NCBI GenBank assembly: GCA_031554215.1 | Contig: JAVBKF010000092.1 | Location: 1 to 12,929 of the forward strand | DNA: 12,929 bases | DNA from: JAVBKE01 sp031554215 | Lineage (GTDB): Bacteria > Bacillota > Bacilli > JARBTR01 | Direction of reading: 5' to 3' | In this document: one piece after another, positions 1-8,700 of the stretch | Layout: every line of letters starts with the position of its first letter | Position numbering within the stretch: the stretch's first letter is position 1 | Translations under genes and position numbers: made by a program | The notes under the pieces: generated by a model | Told to the model about the DNA's origin: nothing | The model's input: only the letters and a program-made list of their open reading frames with translations | Databases searched by the model: none

Positions 1-2364
1 AATAAGGAATCTGTTATTCGTAATTTACTTTATGGCACTAAACTAGCGACCGCTTTTGGACACTCGATGAACAACGGCTACCTACCCGATATTTTTGGTC
101 AAAATATGTATTTGCCATCCATTTTCAGTGGTTTTGGTATTGACTATAGTATTTTACAACGTGGACTTTATACCGATCAGCTACAAAGCGATTTGAATTT
201 TGTTTGGAAGAGTCCAGACGGTAAATCAGTGAAAGCGAATAACATTTATTTTGGTTATGGACCAGGAAAGTTTTTGGCAGCGGATGAGGCGTACCACAAG
301 GAACGACTGATTCCCCTTCTGAACTCACTCGCCGAGATGAATCAAAGTAGTAATCACTTATTGTTGCCATCTGGTGGTGACCAAGTGCTCGTTCGTACCC
401 AGTTTCCAGCTGTTGTGAAACAATTAAATGAAAATGATCAGCAATTTGAGTTTAAGCTGTCAGATTATGAAACCTTCATGGAAGCAGCATGGAAAGATGG
501 CGACTTCACTAACGTCATCGAAGGGGAATTGATTGCGACACAGAAATCGCGCATTCATCACACGATCCGTTCCCAAAGGATGGATTTAAAACAATTAAAT
601 TATCAAATTGAAAATAAAATATTGTATCGTTTAGAGCCACTGGCAGTGATTGGCGGGACGCTGGGATTATCATATCCATCCGTTTGGTTAGATCAAATGT
701 GGAAATATCTCTTTGATGTTCACGCCCATGATAGCATTGGTGGCTGTAATTCAGATGATACAAACCGTGATATATTGACGCGACTTGGCAAAGTGGACCG
801 TACCGTTGATGCTTTGCTAAACGTTGTCAAAAAGCAGTTGACTAAGGCAATTTGTAACCAATTAGGTAAAGAAAATGCCCTTGTTTTCTTCAACACGAAT
901 ACGAAACCATTTACAGGTGTTGCCCAGCAAGTAGTCTTCACGAAATCGGCAACATTTGAACTGCAAACGCTTGCGGGTAACTCGTTGCCAATTGAAATGA
1001 TTCAGCAGGAAACAGTTTCTGGCGGGAAGCAAATCGTTGTGACTGCTGAGGGTGAAAAAGAAGTGGCTGTGCCTGGTTATTACCGAACAGTGATCAAGAT
1101 GCATGTGGAGAATGTTGCAGCGATGGGGTACGAGACTTTCCTTGTCAACGAAGCGGTACGGGCATTACCTGCCACAAGTAAGACTGTCGATACTGCCATT
1201 GAGAATACCACATTGAAAGTCACTTTCAATGCTGGACAATTGAAGCTGAACAATCAATTATCAGGTCAAGAAATTCCAAACTTCTTACGTTTTGAGGATG
1301 TTGCAGATGCAGGTGATTCTTACGATTTCTCTCCACTTGAAGGCGATCAGCCAATCTATTTGGATCAAGTGAAATTGCTGTCGGTTGATAAGGGAGATTT
1401 AGTGCAGAAAATGGTAGTGGAAACAACCGCAATGTTGCCGAATCACCTCGATAGGACAACGCGTAGTCAGCAATCAACTTTGGTCACAATTATCACAGAG
1501 CTAACATTGAACCAAGGTGAGGCCATGCTACGAGTCAAACATACAATGAACAACGCTTGTATGGATCACAGGATCCGTGTACTGTTGTCCACTGGAATCA
1601 GTCAAGTAAATCACTCATTTGCTGATCAAGCGTTTAGCATCATCGAGCGCCCAGTTCAATCTGTACGCATGAAAACATGGAAAGCGCAAGGCTTCGCTGA
1701 GGCACCTGTGCCGATCTATCCGTTGGAGAATTTTGTGGCGGTGAGTGAGGCAGGGAAAACTTTTAGCACAATAACGAGTGCGTTAAAAGAATATGAAATC
1801 CTAACAGAGACGAATGAACTTGCGCTGACACTGTTCCGGAGTGTTGGACTCTTAGGAAAAGATGATCTCAGTTGGCGTCCAGGGCGTGCTTCGGGTATCA
1901 ATAATAAGGTTGTCTATACGCCTGATGCACAACTTTTGAAAGAATTGGCATTTGACTATGCGATTGTACTGATGGATCAGCCGCTTGAAGCAGCGACGAT
2001 GTTTAGATTAACGGATGGCTATCGTCAACACTATACGAGCTATCAAAGTCAATCACTCAACTCGTATGAGGAGAGAATAGAGCGTTTTGAATTGCCTTAC
2101 CCAGTGCGAGAAGCAAAGGCATCACATTCGTTATTCTCAATCGATAATGATGAAATATTCACTAGCACATGCAAACAAGCCTATGATGCCGATGGCGTAA
2201 TTGTCCGGTTCTTTAATCCAACCAACCAAACGCAATCGTTCACAGTGGCATCATCCGTGTTCACAAACCAAGTTGAGACAAATCTGTTTGAAGAAAAGCA
2301 GATGGACAACAAAGGGTTATGGACAATCCCAGCGAAGGGATATTGTACGCTGAAATTATCATAG
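1..2364 (+). CDS. mngB: GH38 alpha-mannosidase, mannosylglycerate hydrolase type (5' partial)
   Basis: Retaining alpha-mannosidase of glycoside hydrolase family 38, probably cytoplasmic. The reading frame is open from base 1, so the gene starts upstream. An in-frame ATG at 67 lies inside the catalytic domain and is not the true start. About 787 codons are present; the family is usually near 850-900 residues, so roughly 100 N-terminal residues are missing. Visible family features are the GHSMNNGYLPDIFGQ block, whose Asp (codon 88-90) is the expected nucleophile, a following GFGIDYSILQRG segment, and HAHDSIGGCNSDD at about 721-759, the conserved metal/active-site region. The C-terminal half is the beta-sandwich expected of GH38. 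E. coli MngB hydrolyses 2-O-(6-phospho-mannosyl)-glycerate. That substrate is suggested here by the downstream phosphorylase; other alpha-mannosides remain possible. No uptake gene is visible in the window. Confidence 0.88.
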   Translation, partial: NKESVIRNLLYGTKLATAFGHSMNNGYLPDIFGQNMYLPSIFSGFGIDYSILQRGLYTDQLQSDLNFVWKSPDGKSVKANNIYFGYGPGKFLAADEAYHKERLIPLLNSLAEMNQSSNHLLLPSGGDQVLVRTQFPAVVKQLNENDQQFEFKLSDYETFMEAAWKDGDFTNVIEGELIATQKSRIHHTIRSQRMDLKQLNYQIENKILYRLEPLAVIGGTLGLSYPSVWLDQMWKYLFDVHAHDSIGGCNSDDTNRDILTRLGKVDRTVDALLNVVKKQLTKAICNQLGKENALVFFNTNTKPFTGVAQQVVFTKSATFELQTLAGNSLPIEMIQQETVSGGKQIVVTAEGEKEVAVPGYYRTVIKMHVENVAAMGYETFLVNEAVRALPATSKTVDTAIENTTLKVTFNAGQLKLNNQLSGQEIPNFLRFEDVADAGDSYDFSPLEGDQPIYLDQVKLLSVDKGDLVQKMVVETTAMLPNHLDRTTRSQQSTLVTIITELTLNQGEAMLRVKHTMNNACMDHRIRVLLSTGISQVNHSFADQAFSIIERPVQSVRMKTWKAQGFAEAPVPIYPLENFVAVSEAGKTFSTITSALKEYEILTETNELALTLFRSVGLLGKDDLSWRPGRASGINNKVVYTPDAQLLKELAFDYAIVLMDQPLEAATMFRLTDGYRQHYTSYQSQSLNSYEERIERFELPYPVREAKASHSLFSIDNDEIFTSTCKQAYDADGVIVRFFNPTNQTQSFTVASSVFTNQVETNLFEEKQMDNKGLWTIPAKGYCTLKLS

Positions 2365-2367
2365 GGG
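2363..2367 (+). promoter_or_regulatory. Ribosome binding site for the GH13_18 gene
   Basis: AGGGG overlaps the TAG stop of the GH38 gene and sits 8 nt before the ATG at 2376. This supports 2376 as the start rather than the in-frame ATG at 2319, which lies inside the GH38 coding region and would add 19 residues unlike the family. The arrangement implies translational coupling of the two genes. Confidence 0.7.
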
Positions 2368-2375
2368 ACGATCTA

Positions 2376-4064
2376 ATGAAGAAAACCGTTAAAGAAAAAA
2401 TAGAGAAATTATTAAAAGAAATCTACGGAGAAGCCTATCAAGCTTACTACTTAGATGAAATGCTCCAACTGCTTGCTGATTGGAAACAGAAAAAATGGTC
2501 AGTGAAAGCACCTGTTTCAGAGGAGAATGTGTATCTGATTACGTATGGTGATAGCATTTATGAACAAGGGACGCCAACGCTTCAAACGTTGTTGAAATTT
2601 CTTCAACATCAAGTAGGCGATGTTATCACAGATGTCCACCTACTTCCGATGTTTCCCTATACTTCTGATGACGGATTTTCTGTGACAGATTATCGTGAAA
2701 TTCATCCAGATTTAGGGGATTGGAACGATGTCGAGGCATTGTCAGTGCATTACCGGATGATGTTTGATTTTGTCGCAAATCATATTTCGAGATCAAGTCG
2801 TTGGTTTCAAGGGTATCTGAGTGGCGATGAGCAATATGCCAACTATTTTATTCCCGAAGACCCGAACTTTGATGCCACTCAGGTCGTTCGCCCAAGAACA
2901 TCACTTCTATTTCATCATTACGAGGGAGAGATGGGTGAGAAAACAGCTTGGACAACTTTTAGTGAGGATCAAGTTGATGTCAATGCTGCGCATTTCCCTG
3001 TGCTAAAAGAGTTGACAGATATTCTAATTTCTTACGCCTATCAAGGTGGCAGTAGCATCCGCCTCGATGCGATCGGCTTTCTATGGAAGGCATCTGGAAC
3101 ATCGTGCATTCATTTACCGGAAACGCATGCAGTGATTCAGTTGTGGCGGTTGCTCCTTGACGAAGTTTCACCAAATACGCAAGTGATTACAGAAGTGAAT
3201 GTACCGCATCAGGAGAATATGAGTTACTTCGGAGATCGTACAAACGAAGCGCATATGATTTATCAATTTTCCTTACCGCCATTGGTCTTATTCTCACTAA
3301 CGACACATGATACAACCAAACTTACGGCTTGGGCGAAGACAATTGATCAAGTTTCTGACTCAGCAACTTTTTTCAACTTTCTAGCCAGTCATGATGGTAT
3401 TGGTATGCGCCCGACTGAGGGGATTTTGACGGAAGCAGAAAGACAATTGTTAGCAACGAAAGTTGAAGCGAACGGTGGTCGTGTTTCTTACAAAGCCAAT
3501 CCAGATGGAAGTCAAACGATTTATGAATTGAATATCAACTATTCAGATGCGTTAGTGAACAAAGATGAAGATACGAGTGAAGAACAACAAGTGAAGAAAA
3601 TGATTGCGGCCCATGCTATTTTGCTTTCTGTGATTGGTGTGCCTGCAATTTACTACCATTCTCTCCTTGGCTCGCAAAACGATAGAGAAGGACTACTAGC
3701 ATCAGGCATTAATCGCCGGATTAACCGTGAAAAGTTTGCCTATGATCAAATTGTATCTGAGCTAGAAACAAGTACAAGACGAAAAGCCATTTATGGCAAG
3801 CTACAGCAGATGCTGATGGTCCGGAAGCAGGAAAAAGCATTTTCACCATTTGCTCGTCAGGAAGTCATCGATCTAGGAAGTGGGTTATTTGGTCTCAAAC
3901 GTGTAAACGACGAGACAAATGATGTTGTCTATTTCGTAGTGAATGTGACGACCAAACTGGTTTCAGTTCAGTTACCTGAAGGAAGGAACCTGCTGACTGG
4001 TGAACCTGCTGGACCTGAAATAATGATTGATGCTTATGATTTTATCTGGGTGAAGGTACAGTAA
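2376..4064 (+). CDS. GH13_18 glycoside phosphorylase, likely glucosylglycerate phosphorylase (YcjM-like)
   Basis: A 562-residue cytoplasmic alpha-amylase-fold phosphorylase of GH13 subfamily 18, which includes sucrose, sucrose-6-phosphate, glucosylglycerol and glucosylglycerate phosphorylases. These enzymes cleave an alpha-glucoside with phosphate to give glucose-1-phosphate. Family motifs are in order: DVHLLPMFPYTSDDGFSV (residues 86-103), DFVANHIS (131-138), SIRLDAIGF with nucleophile Asp231, ITEVNVPH with acid/base Glu273, and LASHDGIGMRP with transition-state stabiliser Asp340. The ENMSYFG stretch after NVPH and the roughly 560-residue length resemble E. coli YcjM (known glucosylglycerate phosphorylase) more than the shorter classical sucrose phosphorylases of about 490-505 residues. 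That assignment is from remembered family features, not an alignment. The gene starts 11 nt after the GH38 stop and is followed by a strong terminator, so it ends the operon. Automated annotation might call it sucrose phosphorylase (gtfA). Confidence 0.85.
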   Translation: MKKTVKEKIEKLLKEIYGEAYQAYYLDEMLQLLADWKQKKWSVKAPVSEENVYLITYGDSIYEQGTPTLQTLLKFLQHQVGDVITDVHLLPMFPYTSDDGFSVTDYREIHPDLGDWNDVEALSVHYRMMFDFVANHISRSSRWFQGYLSGDEQYANYFIPEDPNFDATQVVRPRTSLLFHHYEGEMGEKTAWTTFSEDQVDVNAAHFPVLKELTDILISYAYQGGSSIRLDAIGFLWKASGTSCIHLPETHAVIQLWRLLLDEVSPNTQVITEVNVPHQENMSYFGDRTNEAHMIYQFSLPPLVLFSLTTHDTTKLTAWAKTIDQVSDSATFFNFLASHDGIGMRPTEGILTEAERQLLATKVEANGGRVSYKANPDGSQTIYELNINYSDALVNKDEDTSEEQQVKKMIAAHAILLSVIGVPAIYYHSLLGSQNDREGLLASGINRRINREKFAYDQIVSELETSTRRKAIYGKLQQMLMVRKQEKAFSPFARQEVIDLGSGLFGLKRVNDETNDVVYFVVNVTTKLVSVQLPEGRNLLTGEPAGPEIMIDAYDFIWVKVQ

Positions 4065-4103
4065 CGAACTGTACAGATGACGCTTTAAGCTTACCTTATA
4101 GCA

Positions 4104-4148
4104 ACACCCCTGATATTGGGAAGTAACCAATATCAGGGGTGTTTTTTT
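4104..4148 (+). terminator. Rho-independent terminator of the GH38/GH13_18 operon
   Basis: A perfect 16-bp stem pairs 4104-4119 (ACACCCCTGATATTGG) with 4127-4142 across a 7-nt loop, followed by seven T (4142-4148). It begins 40 nt after the phosphorylase stop codon and separates the sugar module from the nitrate module. Confidence 0.95.
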
Positions 4149-4329
4149 GTGCAACAAGGAAGTGCATTTAATCGGCTGAAATGGTTCTGAATGATTTTCT
4201 GCTTTCTTTTACTATTGTCATTCCCAATACCGGCCTATTCATTCCCTATTTGATCATTTTTTACGTACTGATTAAGCCCCGTTTCTAGGTGTAAATACGG
4301 TTTTTTTCTTAATAAATTGAGGGATTTGC

Positions 4330-4343
4330 CTGATGTTAATCTG
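4330..4343. promoter_or_regulatory. Possible FNR/CRP-family operator before narK
   Basis: CTGATGTTAATCTG matches the FNR consensus TTGAT-N4-ATCAA at 7 of 10 defined positions: TGAT on the left and ATC on the right with the correct 4-nt spacer. Its centre is 82 nt before the narK ATG. A class II activator position (centre near -41.5) would put the transcription start near 4378, leaving about 40 nt of leader, and a loose -10 (GGATAA, 4369-4374) lies close to the right place. The site is degenerate and could be chance. Confidence 0.35.
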
Positions 4344-4352
4344 GCAGAAAGG

Positions 4353-4365
4353 GTCTATTGTAGAC
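4353..4365. repeat. 13-bp palindrome GTCTA-TTG-TAGAC
   Basis: A perfect 5-bp inverted repeat around TTG lies 10 bp downstream of the FNR-like site and 54 bp before the narK ATG. It could be an operator half-site pair or a small leader hairpin. Repeats this short arise by chance in AT-rich spacers, so a role is unproven. Confidence 0.25.
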
Positions 4366-4418
4366 TTTGGATAAGTATGTCCCTAGCATTTATAAAAAGA
4401 CTGAAAGGGTGTTTATTG

Positions 4419-5720
4419 ATGGCAAGAATCACGAAGTGGGAACCAGAGAATCAACAATTTTGGGAGGAAGAAGGGAAGCGCCGCGCGAATCGAAATCTTT
4501 GGATTTCTGTTCCAGCATTAATGTTAGCGTTTATTACATGGCAAATTTGGTCCGTAGTTGCGATCAAGCTCAATGATGTTGGTTTCAACTTTACAGATAG
4601 TGAGCTGTTCATTTTAGCTGCATTACCGGGATTTTTTGGGGCAACACTCCGATTATTTTTCACTTTCATGCCTGGGGCTATTGGCGGGAAGAATTGGACA
4701 GTTTTTAGTACATTAATTTTACTGATACCTGCAATTGGTATTGGTATCGCTGTACAGAATCCAGATACCTCTTTTATGACACTGGCTATTCTGGCAGCAT
4801 TATGTGGTATTGGTGGCGGTAATTTCTCTTCATCAATGGCGAATATTAGTTTCTTTTTTCCGAAACGCTTGAAAGGGACAGCAAATGGGATTAATGGTGG
4901 TCTTGGTAACCTTGGCGTGAGTGTTGTGCAATTTGTAACACCACTCATTATTGCTTCCGGGACGTTTGCTGGTATTTTCGGTGCTGGACAAATGATGGAA
5001 AATGGTGATGAAATTTGGCTGCAAAATGCTGCATTCATTTGGGTTATTCCAATTTTGATTGTATCAGTTATGGCCATGTTCGGGATGGATAACTTACAAG
5101 TTTCAAGTCAAACATTTAAAGAACAAACTGTTATTTTTAAGAACAAGCATACGTGGATTATGACGATGATTTACACATCAAGTTTTGGTTCGTTTATTGG
5201 TTATTCAGCTGCATTTGGCTTATTAATGGGGATATCTTTTCCTGAAGTAGATTCATTAAAGTATGTATTTCTTGGACCGCTTGTTGGTGCTCTAGCTAGG
5301 TCAGTTGGTGGTTGGTTAGGCGATCGTTTGGGCGGTGCAATTGTGACCATGATTTCATTTGTTTCGATGGTTCTCTGTACTTTCGGTGTGATGTTCTTCC
5401 TAGCACAGAGTAATTTCGTTGGCTATTTGATCATGTTCTTACTATTATTCACAAGTACAGGGGTTGCCAATGGTTCTGTGTTCCAAATGATTCCAAATAT
5501 TTTCAACACGAAGCAAACGGCACCTGTGTTAGGCTTCACAGCAGCAATTGCTGCATATGGCGCATTCATTATTCCAATGATATTCAAAAGTTCGATTGCG
5601 AACGATTCTATTTACAATAGCTTTTATTTGATACTCGCAACTTATGCGCTTAGTCTGTTTCTTTGCTGGTACTACTATCTTCGTACAAAAGCAGAGCTAC
5701 AAATGAAAAAGGTCGCTTAA
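4419..5720 (+). CDS. narK: Nitrate/nitrite transporter NarK (MFS, NNP family)
   Basis: A 433-residue polytopic membrane protein of the major facilitator superfamily, nitrate/nitrite porter family. It imports nitrate and/or exports nitrite for the reductase encoded next door. The nitrate signature GIGGGNFSSSMANISFFFPK followed by RLKG lies at about residues 130-153, and a second glycine-rich block STGVANGSVFQMIP at about 346-359. The two substrate-binding arginines expected from E. coli NarK appear as Arg78 (ATLRLFF) and Arg294 (ALARSVGGW). The predicted topology is about 12 membrane segments after a soluble N-terminus of about 25 residues rich in charge (KWEPENQQFWEEEGKRR). The ATG at 4419 is chosen because GAAAGGG lies about 9 nt upstream and MARITKWEPE begins the family-like N-terminus; the same frame is open upstream to a TTG at 4317, but those 34 residues are unlike a transporter start. 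No terminator separates it from narG. It could equally be called NarT. Confidence 0.93.
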   Translation: MARITKWEPENQQFWEEEGKRRANRNLWISVPALMLAFITWQIWSVVAIKLNDVGFNFTDSELFILAALPGFFGATLRLFFTFMPGAIGGKNWTVFSTLILLIPAIGIGIAVQNPDTSFMTLAILAALCGIGGGNFSSSMANISFFFPKRLKGTANGINGGLGNLGVSVVQFVTPLIIASGTFAGIFGAGQMMENGDEIWLQNAAFIWVIPILIVSVMAMFGMDNLQVSSQTFKEQTVIFKNKHTWIMTMIYTSSFGSFIGYSAAFGLLMGISFPEVDSLKYVFLGPLVGALARSVGGWLGDRLGGAIVTMISFVSMVLCTFGVMFFLAQSNFVGYLIMFLLLFTSTGVANGSVFQMIPNIFNTKQTAPVLGFTAAIAAYGAFIIPMIFKSSIANDSIYNSFYLILATYALSLFLCWYYYLRTKAELQMKKVA

Positions 5721-5726
5721 AAAGTG

Positions 5727-5762
5727 ATGAAGCATGTAAAAGGAGATGAGAATACTGCATGA
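5727..5762 (+). CDS. Possible 11-codon leader ORF coupled to narG
   Basis: ATG at 5727 opens an 11-residue frame (MKHVKGDENTA) whose TGA overlaps the narG start as ATGA. It fills nearly the whole 38-nt gap between narK and narG and contains the narG ribosome binding site. A weak AAAGGT lies about 13 nt before its ATG. It may help bring ribosomes to narG, or it may be chance; I know of no such peptide in nar operons. Confidence 0.2.
   Translation: MKHVKGDENTA
5739..5745 (+). promoter_or_regulatory. narG ribosome binding site with long spacing
   Basis: AAAGGAG ends 13 nt before the narG ATG at 5759, longer than the usual 6-9 nt. No other in-frame start fits it better: the next in-frame ATG at 5780 has no purine-rich site before it. 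The spacing is the reason to consider translational coupling from the short frame above. Confidence 0.6.
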
Positions 5763-8700
5763 AAAAGCAAACGAATTTTATGAAGAAACTACGTTTTTTT
5801 AAACCGACGGAAAAGCTTGCGAATGATTGGAGCGAGGTACAGGAAGGGGACCGCGATTGGGAGAAGATTTATCGTGATCGCTGGCAGCATGACAAGGTTG
5901 TACGGACGACGCATGGTGTCAATTGTACAGGTTCATGTAGTTGGAAGGTATTTGTCAAAGAAGGAATTATTACTTGGGAAAATCAGCAAACTGATTATCC
6001 AAGTTGTGGTCCTGACATGCCGGAATTTGAGCCGCGTGGATGTCCTCGTGGTGCCAGTTTTTCTTGGTATGTGTATAGCCCATTACGTGTGAAGTATCCC
6101 TATATTAGGGGGATTTTGCTGAAAATGTACCGCGAAGCATTAGCGGTGGAGAAAGACCCTGTAAAGGCATGGGCGAGTATTGTTGAGAACCCTGAGAAAG
6201 CAAAAGCGTATAAACAGGCAAGAGGTAAAGGTGGTTTTGTTCGGGCGAAGGCTGAGGAGGTCAACGAACTGATTGCAGCTTCACTCATTTACACGAATCA
6301 GACATATGGTCCTGACCGAGTTGCTGGTTTCACGCCAATTCCAGCGATGTCGATGGTTAGCTATGCAGCAGGTAGCCGTTTTCTGTCAATGATTGGTGCA
6401 CCAATGCTCAGTTTCTATGACTGGTATGCTGATTTACCGCCAGCGTCTCCTCAAATTTGGGGTGAGCAAACGGATGTACCCGAGAGTAGTGACTGGTATA
6501 ATGCCGGTTACTTGATGATGTGGGGTTCAAATGTCCCAATGACAAGAACACCAGATGCTCACTTCATGACTGAGGTACGTTACAAAGGAACGAAAGTTGT
6601 CACGGTCAGTCCAGATTATGCTGAAAATGTTAAGTTTGCGGATGACTGGCTGAAGGTGAATCCTGGTGAAGATGCTGCACTAGCACAAGCGATGACCTAT
6701 GTGATTTTAAAAGAATTCTATGTGGATCAGCAAACGGACTATTTCTATCAGTACGCCAAAAAATATACGGATTTACCGTATCTTATTACGCTTAAGAAGC
6801 ATGATGGTGATGCGTATGTATCTGATCGCTTTTTAACTGCGAGCGATCTTGGGATGCCGTATCCACGTGCGGAGTGGAAGACGGCTGTCATTGATAAGGA
6901 TACGAAAAATATTGTTTTTCCAAATGGGAGTATTGGCCATCGCTGGGGAAATAAAGGGCAGTGGAATTTAAAGCCTAGTGATGAAGAAGGAACGTCGTTT
7001 GATCCGGAAATGACTGTCCTAGGACAAGAGGATGACTTTGTGACGGTGAAGTTTCCCTATTTTGGAGAGGGCAAGGAATTTGTATCCCGTACTGTGCCTG
7101 TGAAACAAGTGAAGACGGCTTCTGGGGAAGTGGTAGTTGTTGCAACTGTTTTTGATGTGATGCTGGCGCATTATGGTGTCGATCGTGACGGTATTCCGGC
7201 AGGCGGAGCAGGCGTTGATCAAACCTATTCTCCAGCTTGGCAGGAATCTATTTCTGGAATCGACCAACATTTGGTCACAAAGATTGCTAGAGAGTTTGCC
7301 CAGAATGCGATTGACACGGAAGGGCGTTCAATGATTATCATGGGCGCAGGTATTAACCATTGGTTTAATGGCGATACGATCTATCGTAGCATTCTCAATC
7401 TTGTCTTACTAACGGGTTGTCAAGGTGTGAACGGTGGTGGATGGGCGCATTATGTTGGGCAGGAAAAATGCCGTGTACCAGAAGGGTGGGGAACGATTGC
7501 CTTTGGACGTGATTGGGCCTTGCCGCCTCGCTTACAGAATGCAACATCATTCTACTATTTCGCAACGGATCAGTGGCGTTATGAAGAAACCGATTTGAAC
7601 GAGCTCTCGAACCCACTTGTGAAAGAGGCTCGCTATCAGCATTCTGCTGACTACAATGTGCTAGCGGCAAGACTCGGATGGCTCCCGTCCTATCCGCAAT
7701 TTAATAAGAACTCACTTCATTTGTATAAGGAAGCGGCGGCAGTTGGTAAGCATTCTAATGAAGAGGCTATCCAGCATGTCGTTGATGAATTAAAAACAGG
7801 GAAGATGGCATTTGCAATCGAGGATCCAGATAATCCAAGTAACTTCCCGCGAAACATGTTTGTTTGGCGCTCCAACTTAATTTCAAGTTCTGGGAAGGGG
7901 CATGAGTACTTTCTGAAACATTTACTGGGTACTTCTTCCGGTATCCTTGGCGAAGAGAATAGTGCAATGAAGCCAGAGGAGATGGTTTGGAGAGAAGAAG
8001 GTGCTGAAGGGAAATTAGATTTGTTTGTCAGCATTGATTTCCGAATGGCAGGCAATGCCATGTACTCGGATATTGTTCTACCTGCTGCTACTTGGTACGA
8101 AAAGCATGATATTAGTAGTACGGACATGCATCCATTCGTACATCCGTTCAATCCAGCGATTAACCCAGCATGGGAATCGCATTCTGATTGGGATACGTTT
8201 AAGGGGATTGCGAAGAAATTCTCAGAGATGGCGGAAAATCATTTTGATGGACCAGTGAAAGATTTGGTGGCAACACCATTGCTGCATGATTCACCGGATG
8301 AAATTGCCCAACCACATGGGAAAGTACTCGATTGGAAAAAGGGCGAGGTTGATGCGATTCCAGGTTTAACAATGCCTAGACTGACATTTGTTGAGCGTGA
8401 CTATAGACAGATTTACGAGCAGTTTATCTCGCTTGGACCAATTGTTGAGAAGAATCCAATTGGTGTACATGGTATCTCATTCTCTGTTGCTGAACAGTAT
8501 CAACAGTTAAAAGGGATGAATGGTGTGAGCACAGCGCCAGGAAAAACGAACGGGCTACCTAGCATTGAGACAGGGCGTAAAGCCGCTGAGGCAATGCTTG
8601 CTTTATCGAGTGCGACCAACGGAAAAGTTGTCATGAAAGCATGGGCTGCCGAGGAAGAGAAGACTGGACTTGTCCTAAAAGATATTGCAGCGGATAGAGC

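Larger units (their letters stand above)
4149..4418. other. Gene-free promoter region upstream of narK
   Basis: About 270 bases without a convincing gene. It must carry the promoter of the nar operon because a strong terminator lies just upstream. I see a possible FNR/CRP-family site (4330-4343), a 13-bp palindrome (4353-4365), and a T7 run (4301-4307) behind a weak 4-bp stem. No sigma-A promoter with good -35 and -10 boxes stands out, as is common for activator-dependent promoters. I recognise no riboswitch. Confidence 0.6.

Noticed and set aside
2319..2375. Start of the GH13_18 gene at ATG 2319 inside the GH38 gene
   Set aside because: It has no good ribosome binding site, and the added 19 residues (MDNPSEGILY and so on) are a frame-shifted reading of the GH38 tail. 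ATG 2376 has AGGGG upstream.
4279..4307. A second terminator before narK: CCGT...ACGG stem followed by seven T
   Set aside because: The stem is only 4 bp with a 14-nt loop, too weak to call, and a perfect terminator already exists at 4104-4148.
4317..4418. A 34-residue N-terminal extension of NarK from TTG 4317
   Set aside because: The extension is unlike NarK N-termini, overlaps the likely promoter region, and the ATG at 4419 has its own ribosome binding site.
4451..5077. A 208-codon open frame on the minus strand opposite narK
   Set aside because: It lies wholly antisense to conserved transmembrane coding sequence, has proline- and isoleucine-rich low-complexity composition typical of the complement of membrane-protein codons, and shows no recognisable domain.
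7717..8151. A 144-codon minus-strand frame opposite narG
   Set aside because: It is the antisense of highly conserved NarG sequence with no domain, ribosome binding site or operon partner.
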